This document shows, one piece after another, positions 34,124 to 44,893 of a stretch of DNA of 64,000 nt. The stretch comes from Patiria pectinifera. Its lineage: Eukaryota > Echinodermata > Asteroidea > Valvatida > Asterinidae. The notes beneath the pieces were generated by a model. It was not told the origin of the DNA. It saw nothing but the letters and a program-made list of their open reading frames with translations, and searched no databases. A program made the translations under genes and the position numbers. The stretch covers positions 14,146,465 to 14,210,464 of the forward strand of contig CM057149.1 in NCBI GenBank assembly GCA_029964075.1. The letters run 5' to 3'. Within the stretch, counting starts at the first letter, position 1; each line of letters starts with the position of its first letter.

Positions 34124-34490
34124 TCATAAAAAAGAACTTTGCGTCGGAGTGATGTAAATATCAGGTTTTGCCTTTCACCGACGTAAAAAAACCTGTATAC
34201 CAAGTGTGATACCTCCCGAGTGAAAGTTTGAAAGAAAGAAAAAATAACTCGGGTGGGACTCAAATCCACGACCTCCTTCAGATATCTTACCCCTTGACCA
34301 CCGAGCGAACGGACTTGGTTGCTTGTTCGAATCTGATTGTACATAGCAGCGGGTACCGCATTAACTATTCATAAGATAGAATTGTGCGTCGGGGTGATGT
34401 AAATCAAATTAAGTTTTGCACTTTTTCAAACTTTAACTCGGGAGGTAACACAAAGTATACAGTGATTATACGTCGGTGAAGCTTGGCACA
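34124..34490. mobile_element. Composite repeat insertion with tRNA-like SINE core
   Basis: Inverted arms at about 34190-34236 and 34418-34465 (GTATAC...ACCTCCCGAGT type) and a direct repeat of a TGCGTCGGRGTGATGTAAAT segment at 34140 and 34385. Between them, on the minus strand 34345-34230, lies a tRNA-like head with an A-box-like TGGTCAAGGGG and B-box-like GATTTGAGTCC. The sequence on either side (CACTGCTTC...) matches the uninterrupted 3' flank of R10 (about 37405-37500), so this block looks like an insertion into the R9 flank. Similar GCGTCGG...ACCGACGTA sequence recurs at about 37602-37665. Confidence 0.55.
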
Positions 34491-34620
34491 ACGTAATTTA
34501 TTGCACTGCTTCGTTGTTTGCTTTAGGCGTAGATGATCGGTACTGTGATATTTTCGTCCAGGTCATGATGCACATGTATCGGAACAAAACTGGCTGGTAT
34601 AACATTTGATGTACGATTTT

Positions 34621-34683
34621 TAAAATACGAGTATTTCGATCTCAGCTGAGACAACTCATCCAGAAACAATTTCGGAGAGGGTG
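34621..34683 (+). pseudogene. GPCR C-terminal relic
   Basis: Sixty bases that read, with one base missing, KYEYF then RSQLRQLIQKQFRRG, matching the helix-8/tail segment of R11 (KHFRSELRQLIQKLLRRN). Only this fragment survives. Confidence 0.7.
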
Positions 34684-36130
34684 GGTTTCAATTTGAAAGC
34701 TCCAACCGACACCCACATTAATTTGCACGAACGATGTTATCATATTTTGTCAATGTAAATTGTTCCATCGAAACAGCTTGTAACGAGACTTGCATTAGTC
34801 ATGTGACTATTCAATGTTCACACAGACATTATAAAAACAACAAACCCACACTTATGACCATTGAGTTATCCGTACTTTAGATATTCAAATTTGTATTGTT
34901 AATCCTTATTCATAAATACCTAAGACAGTTTACGCATTCCTTTTGGTCGAGGGCACGTCACGTGGTCGGTCTTAAACGGTTGATAAAACTCCCGTTAGCT
35001 GGTCTTAAACACTTTTCCAGGATCCTATGAAATCTGATCACTCATACCCTGTTATTGGTTGAACCACTGATCTCCATTATACAAAAAAAATATATAATGG
35101 AGGTCAATGGCTTAAACGTTCAAAACCCTCTGTTGTAGGCATGAGCAATACTCATTGAGTCCGTATTTCATAGTCCTAAATTCTCACTAAATTGGCACAG
35201 CTGCGTTCTGCGCCAGCCCGAGCAGTTTGCACAACGCAAGCGCCAATCTCCATATAAGAAATTGTGTACAACAACTCGTGAGAGGCACATACCATAACAT
35301 AGCTAGAAGGGTGTTTAAAAACCAAGAAGTAAACTTTTTTAGCAAAATCTTAAACATAAACCGGCCAAGCACACATGTATATCCTAAGTAAAAAATTGTA
35401 TAATTTCATTGATAAGTCAGTGATTTCCAAGTGATATATTTCAGGAATTCATATATGACGACCTATAATGGATTCTGCAAAGGGCAACATCTCATGAATC
35501 TCAGGTGCAACACCTTGATCGTTCTCAAAGACTCTTTAACCATTTCCGTGCCCGCTGCATTACACAAACACAACAAAACAGTCATTCAAAGTATTGTCAT
35601 GGTATAACATGGTACAACTTCGGGGCAAATGACACGATAGTGTGAAATGCATATCGTAAACCTTTCGAATATGAAACGATCAAAATGTAAAAGCTTGAAA
35701 CTAAAATAAAGTGTCCTGCGGTGCCTTTAAAATGTATGGGCTGTCAATATTTCTATTTTTCCGAAGCTTAAATATCAAGCAGGCGCTGTCACCCCCTCCC
35801 CCAATAATGAAGAAATATTGACTTTAACGGCCACAACCCATTTCTTCGTTGCTTCGGTGACTAAATCTAATTACTTACTATTTTACCATGGTAACGTTGC
35901 CTTAATCGAATCCAAGTTTCCTCCTAATGGAATAAAAGCTTGGCATAAACTGTTTCCCTTCGTTCGAGGCATTGGTTTGATACTGTGCAGTTTAAAGTGT
36001 TGCCCTCAACACATTTAAATATATTCTGCAATGACCGGTTGCAAACTCAGTATAGGCTAGAACCAGGATGATAACTGTCATTTGCTTTGCAATAACTGCC
36101 GAATGAGAGTGCACTTTTATCTTGGCAGTC
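34684..36130. other. Intergenic, no gene recognised
   Basis: Includes the upstream flank of R10, which does not clearly resemble the group H promoter family. No coding region recognised. Confidence 0.5.
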
Positions 36131-37138
36131 ATGTCTCTTGGGAATGAGACCAATGATGTTTGGATCGAAAAGGCCCATGGCCCTCTGGATGCAGTCAACA
36201 CAATCATCGCCTGCCTGGCTGTGCTTGGTAACGGCTTGGTCATCACCGTTATGCTGCTCAGACGACGGGTGTTCAATTCCTTCACAAATCGTCTCATCCT
36301 GCATCAGTCCTTCATTGATTCAATTGCTGGAGTTATGTTTTTTCTGCATCGTGTCGTTATAAAAACTAAACAAATTTCAGTATCCTTCGAGGGTTCCGTG
36401 ACTGATCAATTATCTTGTCGCTTGATATTTTCAGAATTCTTGCTATGGGGATTATATGTCGCATCCATGTACAACCTTGTCATAATATCGCTGGAGCGGT
36501 TTATGGCGACTTGCCACCCGGTGAAGCATCGCAACTCTTTGTCCGTGGCCAAGCTGAAGTTTGCTATTGGAATTGTCTGGGGCACCGGCTTTATATACAG
36601 CTTGCATTTAATATTGATGTTTGAACCCCGTGAGGGGCGTTGTCAATTCATAGATATGGAAACAGTTTTGATAGTTTTCCAAGCGTCGCTGGTTTTGATT
36701 GTTGAGTCCTTAGTACCCATTACCATTTTGACACATGCATACAGCCGGATACTCATCAAGCTCGCCAAGAAATCTACTAATCCGCCGAACGGTCCTCGGA
36801 ATGTCATGAATAAAGCTAAGAAGAACGTCCTCGTTACTACAATGCTGATAGGCATCATGTTTGTGGTGTGCTGGACACCAGTAGAAGCCTTATATATTTA
36901 TCAATGTGGTTCGGGAGACTTTGACCATTCATTTTACGCTCCGTTTACCAGCCTATTGGCCTGTAACATGTTTGTCAACCCGATCATTTACTGCTTCAAG
37001 TACGAGCATTTTCGGTCGGAGTTGAGAAACCTGATCACCAGGAGGTGTCGTAGAAACCGAGTGGAGGACAGGAATGTAATTCCAATGCCAGCCGCTGCCC
37101 CGAGAGTTAACACAAATGTAGCTGTTCAATCATTGTAG
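36131..37138 (+). CDS. R10: intronless rhodopsin-class GPCR (H+A type)
   Basis: 335-residue receptor from the ATG at 36131. NET glycosylation site 5-7, N34 in TM1, Asp63 in TM2, Cys96 before TM3, E-R-F 122-124, loop-2 Cys171, CWTP 247-250, NPIIY 283-287, tail ending VAVQSL like R9. TM2 is H type (FFLHRVVIKT), with SVSFEGS in loop 1 as in R11, and the back half is A type. TM3 has diverged (LLWGLYVASMYN where most copies have WCVNVTSTYN), and TM5 reads THAYSRI where relatives have IYTYSRI. Frame intact. Ligand unknown. Confidence 0.93.
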   Translation: MSLGNETNDVWIEKAHGPLDAVNTIIACLAVLGNGLVITVMLLRRRVFNSFTNRLILHQSFIDSIAGVMFFLHRVVIKTKQISVSFEGSVTDQLSCRLIFSEFLLWGLYVASMYNLVIISLERFMATCHPVKHRNSLSVAKLKFAIGIVWGTGFIYSLHLILMFEPREGRCQFIDMETVLIVFQASLVLIVESLVPITILTHAYSRILIKLAKKSTNPPNGPRNVMNKAKKNVLVTTMLIGIMFVVCWTPVEALYIYQCGSGDFDHSFYAPFTSLLACNMFVNPIIYCFKYEHFRSELRNLITRRCRRNRVEDRNVIPMPAAAPRVNTNVAVQSL

Positions 37139-38149
37139 TTGCAACATATTATACCCAAATCGTGTAATATAATGTAGGCTCCCTCCTATGGAAACATGCA
37201 TTCTGAGCCTTGCTCTTACTTGGGTCAATATTGGTCAAGTAACCCATTGGTTTGTTAAAAGTACACCTTGGGAAGTGGAAGGAAATTTTGACCATTATGC
37301 GACCTTTTAAGCACAATGTCTGGTCCTCCGTTGCAAATACATGTAGAACTAGTTTATGTTGATCTTCATCTTTATACACGGAAGTATACGTTTTGGTTCT
37401 TTCAACGATGTGCTGCTTCATTGTTTGCTTTAGGCGTATAGATGTTTGGTATGGTGTTATTTCCTCCATGTCATGATGCGGTAGTACAAAGCTGGCTGCT
37501 ATACACATTTAATGTAATGACTTAAAACAAAAAGAATATGTGCAGTAAATAAACATTTAAATTTGTACAAACCTGTTACTTAATTACTGACGATGTTATT
37601 TTTGCGTCGGGAAGATGTACATTTTCAATAATGGGTTTTGCCCTTCACCGACGTATTATTAAAAGTCTTATTGCCGTGTACTTATATCACACAAATCTCC
37701 AAATCTAGGCCTACTGATTGTGCTCACCAAAAATTGTTGTCTGTTACGTTGCTCATTCCTTGTTTCTTTTTTTTTCTTCTCGAGATTTACCTTTAAAATT
37801 GCATTATTTCTAAGATAACATAAGTTAATTTTTTACTTTTTCATGAGACACAAAGAAAAACCTCCCACATGATGTTAAGGAATGATTCGAGTACCTACAA
37901 TAATTCAGGCGTATCTTTTGTGCGTTATGTGCGCAAAAGCAAACCAAAATAAAAACATGTTTTCAGAGGGTTGAAGAAACATCGCCGCTACTACTAATAA
38001 TGGTAATGCAGACATGCACTAAAATTTAGTATCGGCATTTGATCCAATCCAGTTGTGAACATCATGGTGCATTTAGACCGTATTTCGATCCAAAAAAAGG
38101 AACAGTGAACATGGTTCAATAATTGGTTGAACGTAATCGCTTCGGATGT
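37139..38149. other. 3' flank of R10 and intergenic DNA
   Basis: Bases 37310-37510 match the interrupted 3' flank of R9 (34030-34125 and 34500-34610), so R9 and R10 share ancestry beyond their coding parts. A repeat piece related to the 34.1-kb element lies at about 37602-37665. No gene. Confidence 0.55.
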
Positions 38150-38657
38150 AGCGGATGTATCTCCATGGTAACTAAAACCAGAAAAAGATATAAACTCAGA
38201 GGAATCGGCGTTTCAAAGAACGTTCCTTGATGTGTTCTCTTGTTGATATTGCTTTAAAAACAAACGCCATTAAAAGAGGCCAGTCTGGCTGAGTGGCACG
38301 CAATCACAGAATGACATTGAAAGTGTTTTGTTTGGGACATGCTCTACCTCTTAGTGGGTGTATAAATAAGCCGACGAGCATGTAGCTAGCAGACGAGCAT
38401 GCAGGCGATCAAGTCCGACAGGAGTCTAAATGATGTCTCAAACGAAGACGACTCTTTTCACGAGAAATGTGCAATATCATTCGCGTGTTTGGCCCTAAAC
38501 CATTCCAACCGCGTTTTGTACGTTGAGGTGGCGAGCGTCACACGGGTAGTTCTTACGGGCTAAAATATAATCACGTCAGCCTTACATCACAATCTTTGAG
38601 ATCCATACAAGACTGAAAACTGACATCTAACTTCCCATAAACAATTGGCAGAAAATT
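38150..38657 (+). promoter_or_regulatory. Upstream flank of R11 (group H promoter family)
   Basis: Keeps the family core: a CACGCAATCACAGAATGACA block, then GGGACATGCTCTACCTCTTAG, then a good TATA box TATAAATA at 38361-38368, about 297 bp before the ATG. The spacing matches R7 and psiR8. Confidence 0.55.
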
Positions 38658-39626
38658 ATGGCACAACTCGGAAACAGCACGATAGAAGACTGGACGTTGA
38701 ATCCACCTACCCATCTGGAAGATGCAGTCAACACAATCATCGCCTGCCTGGCCGTGCTTGGTAACGGCATGGTCATCACCGTTATGCTGCTCAGACGACG
38801 AGTGTTCAGCTCCTTCACGAATCGTCTCATCCTGCACCAGTCCTTCATTGATTCTATTGCTGGAGTTATATTCTTCCTGCATCTTGTCGTTATAAAAACT
38901 AAACAAATGTCAGTATCCTTCGAGGGTTCCATGACTGATCAATTTTTTTGTCGCTTGGTGTATTCAGATGTCATGCTTTGGTTCGTCAATATTACATCCA
39001 CATACAACCTTGTCATGATATCGCTGGAGCGGTTTATGGCGACTTGCCACCCGGTGAAACATCGCAATAATTCGTCTGCAGCCAAGCTGAAGTTTGCAGT
39101 CGGAATTGCTTGGGCTATAGGCTTCATATTTGGCTTACATATCATATTTATGTTTGAACCACGCCAAGGGTATTGCCAATTCATAGAAATGGAAACAGCT
39201 TTGAAGGTTTTCGAAGCTGCAATGGTTGTGGTTATTGAGTGTTTGATGCCATTTACCATTTTGATCTATACATATAGCCGGATAATTATCACGCTTACCA
39301 AGAAATCTGCACCAATGAACGGTCCTCAGAATGCCGTAAATAAAGCCAAGAGAAACATCCTCGTTACGACAATGCTGATAGGCATAATGTTTGTGGTGTG
39401 CTGGACACCACTAGAAGTGTTGTTCATTTATGAACAATTTTCAGGACATTGGAGCACTCCATTCTACGATCCCTTTACCACCCTGGTTGCCTGCAACATG
39501 TTCGTCAACCCGATCATTTACTTCTTCAAGTACAAGCATTTTCGTTCTGAGTTGCGACAACTCATCCAGAAACTACTTCGAAGAAACCGAGTAGGTGACG
39601 GGGACGGCGATCCTCCTACGAGCTAG
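38658..39626 (+). CDS. R11: intronless rhodopsin-class GPCR (H+A type)
   Basis: 322 residues, the shortest intact copy because of a trimmed tail. NST glycosylation site 6-8, N36 in TM1, Asp65 in TM2, Cys98 before TM3, E-R-F 124-126, loop-2 Cys173, CWTP 248-251, NPIIY 284-288. TM2 is H type (FFLHLVVIKT) and the back half A type. The tail (LRQLIQKLLRRNRVGDGDGDPPTS) differs from R9 and R10 but matches the relics at 34.6 and 60.9 kb, so it defines a subgroup. One residue pair is missing in loop 3 (KKSAPMNG where others have KKSANPMNG). Ligand unknown. Confidence 0.93.
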   Translation: MAQLGNSTIEDWTLNPPTHLEDAVNTIIACLAVLGNGMVITVMLLRRRVFSSFTNRLILHQSFIDSIAGVIFFLHLVVIKTKQMSVSFEGSMTDQFFCRLVYSDVMLWFVNITSTYNLVMISLERFMATCHPVKHRNNSSAAKLKFAVGIAWAIGFIFGLHIIFMFEPRQGYCQFIEMETALKVFEAAMVVVIECLMPFTILIYTYSRIIITLTKKSAPMNGPQNAVNKAKRNILVTTMLIGIMFVVCWTPLEVLFIYEQFSGHWSTPFYDPFTTLVACNMFVNPIIYFFKYKHFRSELRQLIQKLLRRNRVGDGDGDPPTS

Positions 39627-39685
39627 TTCACAAGTGAATTAGCACAAACAATCATTTCCTGTCTGAAGTACCTATATGTACATAT

Positions 39686-40333
39686 CGTCACCGACACCAC
39701 GAAGTAACACTCATGTACATACCGGTAAAAACTAGCAATCGGAGAAAACGGCATCTAAAGTTGAACGCCTTCTAGAACAACACAGAGTATTTTCAGTTGA
39801 GTTTCTCGTTGTAGACACTTGATGTATTGATGTTATTAAATTTGCTGATTTTGACCCGTTTGTGTATTAAAACAACAAGAAATAAGAGAAAAAATATGAG
39901 TGCTAGTTCGTGAAACCAAAAAAGCTGCGAAACTGTAAAATTTCGTTTTCACGAAGTAGCACGCTTCAATGTATTAATAATATTACAACACAAGAAGAGT
40001 GTTACTTCGTGGAAACGGAGGTCAGCGCGCGCGCGCTCAAACAACAAGAGTGTTACTTCGTGAAAACGTTTTTGCTCGCATTTGAACAGAGTGCGCGCCA
40101 TGCATTGCAATGGTAAATGGAACTTGTGTTACTTCGTGAAAACGAAAATTGTCACTTTTGCGCAAAAGTTGCCATGGATACTTAGCGTAATTATTAAATT
40201 AAAGCTCTTGAAGCTTTGAAACTTCGTGCATTGGTAGGCCTTGATGAATAATGTTTAAAATTCAAAAAAAAATGGAAATCGAAAAAAAATATGGTTTAAC
40301 ACGGTAGAGTGTTACTTCGTGGTGTCGGTGACG
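39686..40333. mobile_element. 648-bp element with perfect 26-bp inverted ends
   Basis: Ends 39686-39711 and 40308-40333 are perfect 26-bp inverted repeats beginning CGTCACCGACACCACGAAG. The end motif GTGTTACTTCGTG recurs inside at least three more times in direct orientation and once inverted (about 39945, 40005, 40055, 40125). It contains no transposase. The flanking bases give no clear target-site duplication. Confidence 0.8.
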
Positions 40334-41963
40334 ATTCATTTCCGAAGGAATGAGGAGTAATTTTTTTAATTTTTTCCCTCAAAATTTGGGAAATAAAATC
40401 GATCCTCGTGTGCGACACGGGTGAATACTTACGTTTCTCGGTTTGGGGGGGGGGGGGGTGGGGGGAAGAGAGAACAGACTAGCAATATCACAAAATATGT
40501 ACATTCTAGAAGTATTATTTTTTAGAAAGAAAAACAACCAAAAGTACTGTGCAACTAACTTTATAAGCTTTATGCTGGGATAAGGAAGATGATATTTATC
40601 ACCAAATCTACCTGACAACAAATGCTTCGTCGACCGAGAAACTCATCCAATCACAACTTTTTTGTTTGTCACTGTGCCGTGTTGTGTATTTGCTTCCATT
40701 CACTGTTTAATAATTTGATTTTACGTAGGATTTTCTCAGTGTATTTGGGTCCGGGTTATCAATAATAGTTTCCCAGACAACATTCAAATGTAGTTAGTAG
40801 TAGTAGCCCGGTGTCCACGTTTTACTTTGAGATATTTCTAAAAAAAAATCCGCCTTTTGTAGCCTCGGCCAGTTTGTTTTTTAAAGAAAAAAAAACAGAG
40901 AAAAAACCGTAAAATTGAGACGAAAGACCTTTATACTTAAAGGACAGGCCAGGTTTTGCTGTAAGTAAAAGTCATACAGAATCATGCAGAAAGCTTTCCC
41001 CCATTCCATAATGAAATAGAAAGGGCCTATTCTCAAATAAATTGTGTTACAATTATATGTACAGTCCAAAGTGGTACATGACTTTTTGAATAAAAGTTAA
41101 CTGTCTGACACGTACAGTTAGTTTACGAAAATATTTTTTTTCTTAATTTTCAAACTTTACAAGACCGATTCGGATATTAGCTGCCTTACATGACATCGAA
41201 ACCCTTCAAAGAACCTGCCCATGCGAATTTTCAACCTTTATGTCATGCCAAGGACACTGTTAAAATTTAATATCGATGTACATGTGTCATGTGCATGTAC
41301 ACAGTATGTGAAGTGTGCTCGCTACAGTACAATCGGATCGGAAAGGGTATTCCCCTTTTCAGGGCTTGTCAACAGAGGGCGCTGTTTTTCTTGCTCAGCC
41401 GCTGCATTCCGAACACCAGGCCGCCGACAATGATCGATTTTTCAGAATGAAGGTCCGTACATTTTGGGTTATTTTATTTTTGTAGCCAGATAGTCTGTCT
41501 AACAATTTATGAAGGAAAAAGTGCAAAATAGCCTGGCCGTTGGTGGCCGATTGAAAAAAATGTGTAACGTTTTGGTTTTGTTAATATTTTTCTTAAAATA
41601 GCGATATATTCTTTATGTCTACGCTCATTTTACTGACCTTTTGCTATAGGTATCGATATAAATCATATATCAAATGAAAGAGTGATCAAGTGTCTTCAGA
41701 AAAAAAGTATTTTACAAAAAACAACAAATCAAGATCCTGGACACAGGCAACCCCTTAAATTTCATGTAGCCAAATATATATCTGCCATTGCTGAATAATG
41801 ATGCTGGGTAATAACATGTTAATTTCGAAGTGAATTTAACCTCAAAATAACTTTTTTGAGATTCGAACCATCTCTTTAGACATGTCAGGTAAAAGCAATA
41901 ACAAAAACTGGGGGGGGGGGGAAATTGGGTGAAAGTCTGGGTCTTAAACCACTGTGCTTTGAA
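40334..41963. other. Intergenic, no gene
   Basis: Low-complexity DNA with poly-G runs at 40445-40465 and 41910-41920. Short open frames without domains. Confidence 0.5.
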
Positions 41964-42936
41964 TATCTATATATATAAGAGAGAATTTAACTTGGCCTCC
42001 CAGACGATGTTTGCTCATGAAAGGATCCGAGACCGCGGGCTCCCGCGGCGCCAAAGTCGCTCCACGTCCGTGGAAAAATGCGGAGGGTGTCTTCCGCTGG
42101 GTCGGACACTTCGGGTCGTCCTGATTTTCCCGTACGGACCGGCGATCCGTTTCGTCGCTTTTTCGTGACTGCGTTTTGCGCAGGAATTTGCCGTCGTGTG
42201 CGCTTTCACGTTGACTGCCTGGCCGCCCCCTGTGCTGGCTCTTCTGCGTGTCTAGACTGTGCGAGGTCAGCTGGCTTCGACGTAGGGATTGCGTTTACGT
42301 GTTCTACTCGGCTGTTCTGCAAAAGTGTTCACCACCTGGAAACGAGGTTGGGTCTGCGGTGCTCGCTATTGCACAAGCATGTGACGTCGCGTGATTGAGT
42401 GCTGTTGCTTCCATAATGTGTTTACAGCTCCATGCTTCCACTAGCTCTATGCTTTCACCAAGGCTGAGCGTTGTGAGTTCGCTGCCCGCCACGTCACGGT
42501 ATAATTTAGTGTCGCGTTATAATTCCGGGGGCCTGTTTGGGATCAACGAAGGATCGATGCATTGCTTCAAATATCGCGATCTTGAACGCAGTCACAAAAA
42601 AACCGACAAAACGGATCGCCGGTCCGTACGGAAAAATTAGGACGACCTGAAGTGCTTGATTTAGCGGAAGAAATTCTCCGTATTTTTCTATCGACGTGGA
42701 GCCATTTTGTCGTCGCGGTCGCGATCTTGAACGCAGTCACAAAAAATCGACAAAACGGATCGCCGGCCCGTACGGAAAAATTAGGACTACCTGAAGTGCT
42801 TGATTTGGCGGAAGAAATTCTCCGTATTTTTCTATGGACGTGGAGCCATTTTGGCGTCGCGGGAGACCGCGGTCTCGGATCCTTTAATTCAGGAGCGAAC
42901 ATTTTTCGGAGGCCGTTGCCGCTTATATAGATGGTT
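41964..42936. mobile_element. Large fold-back element with CpG-rich arms
   Basis: Left arm about 41964-42180 matches the right arm in inverted orientation. The best-matched part starts AAGGATCCGAGACCGCGG at 42021 and ends with its complement at 42885; outside it, imperfect similarity continues to a CTATATAAG-like end on each side. The right arm is doubled as two 145-bp direct repeats (42576-42720 and 42721-42866). The unique middle (about 42180-42575) has no recognisable coding. Non-autonomous fold-back DNA transposon by structure; superfamily unknown. Confidence 0.75.
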
Positions 42937-44522
42937 GACCAACTTGAATAAAAGTTGAATCGAATTTTTCCTCGCAGACGGTCTCGCAAATTGTAAGAAG
43001 TTCGAGTTTACGTTTGTTGAAGATTCCAATACTGAAACTTAATTATGACCTTCCTCCATCATTCAGACCGTTTGTAATTTTATGGTAACATTCAACTTTT
43101 CATTGCAAATGACAACTTCACGTTTGATTGCATTATGATTTATTGTCAAAACTGTACAATCAGCCTTCGCCTGTGTACTACGGTAACCTTTTTACTACGT
43201 TTTCACGGCAATGCGACTGCCTCACAAAATGCCAATTTAACAAACCAACGGGAACATTTACAGACAGTTGTCATGGTACATAATTATCATGTGCGTAAAT
43301 CGGTGGGGAACAGGGGGAACACCCCCCCCCCCATTTTAAAGCGGGGACATTGTTTGGTCCCCCTCCCCACTTTTTCTTCCCCGAATACAAATTGTAGCCT
43401 ACTATAATGATTCTATTGCTCAGAATACCGTGTAGCTGATTCAATTACCCCAAGCTCGAAAATGATGTTTAAAAGATGATCTTTTGCTCAAATTGGTTTT
43501 AGTGGTCAGAAATTGCCTCGGATCACACCACAAAAATTGCTTTTTTATAACTGCATGTCTCCTCAATGATCCCCCATTTATATTTAACTGCCCACATTTT
43601 CATCCCCAACACTACGCCCTATATACCCGATCTATGATCGGGTAAATCAGCTTGTAAATATATAAGTGTGAACAGCAGTAGGCATATTAATTAACGAAAT
43701 ATATATAGTTAAGTCATAAAATGTTGCCAGAAGTCTTTGTTTCTCTGAATAATAGCTCTGTAATAAACACATTAAAAAATATTTATCCTTTTATTTTCTA
43801 TATTCATTTTGATTCTTGCTTTATGTATCGAAAACATTGCTATCGTAATTATCAAATTAACCTCGGGTCTTCTATCAAGACCTGTTAATAGGTTTGACAA
43901 TGTTGGTGCGATGACACTAATTTTTGGTTTTTTCTTGATAGTAAACCCTTAATTGATTCCAGAATTCAATTGTTTGTAAACAGGTTAAGAATGCGTGTTT
44001 ATAGTCGTCAATTGTGTCACACAAACTTGTGAAGTTAATCAAGATGCACTCCGTTTAGTGGGATGACAACGTCGGGATAGTAGCTCCCCTCCTTGGGTTC
44101 ATCCTGAGATACTGCAATATAAAGATTCGCAACTTTGTTATTAAAGCGTATTGTAACGTGTCATTAACTTCAAGTTGGAAAAGTTCTGAAATTTTCGGAT
44201 AGTTGGAAAAAGCATCCAGTGTGTATCGTTGTTTGGAATGTAATTTTTTTCAGAGCGGTTAAGGTGGTCTCAGGGGATTTACATCCTCTTTTACCATTAT
44301 TGTGTATAACTGGATTTGTTCCAAGTAAGTTATAGTTTTCTCAAAATCGTTTATCCTGATTTAATACCTTTTTTGTCTCTGTATCTCTTGTGGTTATTGT
44401 TCATCTGCAACTGTAGATAAAGAGAGAATTACAAAAGTCGTTCAATGTTTTCATTGATCCTAGGATATGGCGAGCTCTTTCAGTTCAGTCGATATATTGT
44501 TATTCCTATCAAGATTAAAATC
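42937..44522. other. Intergenic or downstream introns, no gene recognised
   Basis: A+T-rich DNA with a poly-C run at 43321-43332. Possible cytoplasmic-tail exons of the immunoglobulin gene, which is transcribed towards here, were looked for but none can be supported. Confidence 0.4.
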
Positions 44523-44720
44523 TTAACTTTGAAATACATAAACAAAATTTGTAAAAGTATTTTCAAACCAAACTGCTAACAACGACATTCGCGGTTTGAA
44601 ACCCAGGCTGTATAAATAGCACATCAGAACAACGTTTAGTGCACATGTAATGCTTCTGTTCATAATATTAAAACACCATTTCATGCAAGGATATGTGTAT
44701 TTGCGCATACCCCAATTTAC

Positions 44721-44893
44721 CTTGAACACATACACAGCAATGACCAAACCAACGTTGGCGGCGAGTGATAGACAAACAACAACTATAAGCCAAATCGGGG
44801 CACTTTGAGAGTTGTCTGGAGTGTCTTTAACGGTAGATTCCTCGCCAAAAGTAGCCATCATGGCAGTTGTGGTAGGTTCAGGTGAGGTGAAAT
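44721..44893 (-). CDS. Ig-superfamily membrane protein, exon 4 (transmembrane)
   Basis: The acceptor TTTGCAG precedes 44893. The exon begins in phase 1 and gives a Thr/Ser-rich stalk (TSPEPTTTAMM...), then a single membrane span, IWLIVVVCLSLAANVGLVIAV, followed by VYVFK. A GTAAAT donor at 44720 would end it right after the span. If that donor is not used, the frame continues to a stop at 44525-44523, giving a cysteine-rich hydrophobic tail of ~55 residues that looks less like protein. I prefer the spliced end. Frame and phase match exon 3. Confidence 0.7.

Noticed and set aside
36122..36130. Start of R10 at a TTG codon nine bases before the ATG
   Set aside because: The nearest ATG at 36131 gives a normal N-terminus with an NET site; TTG starts are not expected in an animal gene.
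42015..42398. Open frames inside the CpG-rich fold-back element
   Set aside because: G+C-rich arms lack stops by composition; they resemble no transposase or other protein.
44523..44720. Read-through extension of Ig exon 4 to the stop at 44523
   Set aside because: The residues after VYVFK look like translated intron and a GTAAAT donor sits right after the membrane span; kept only as an alternative.
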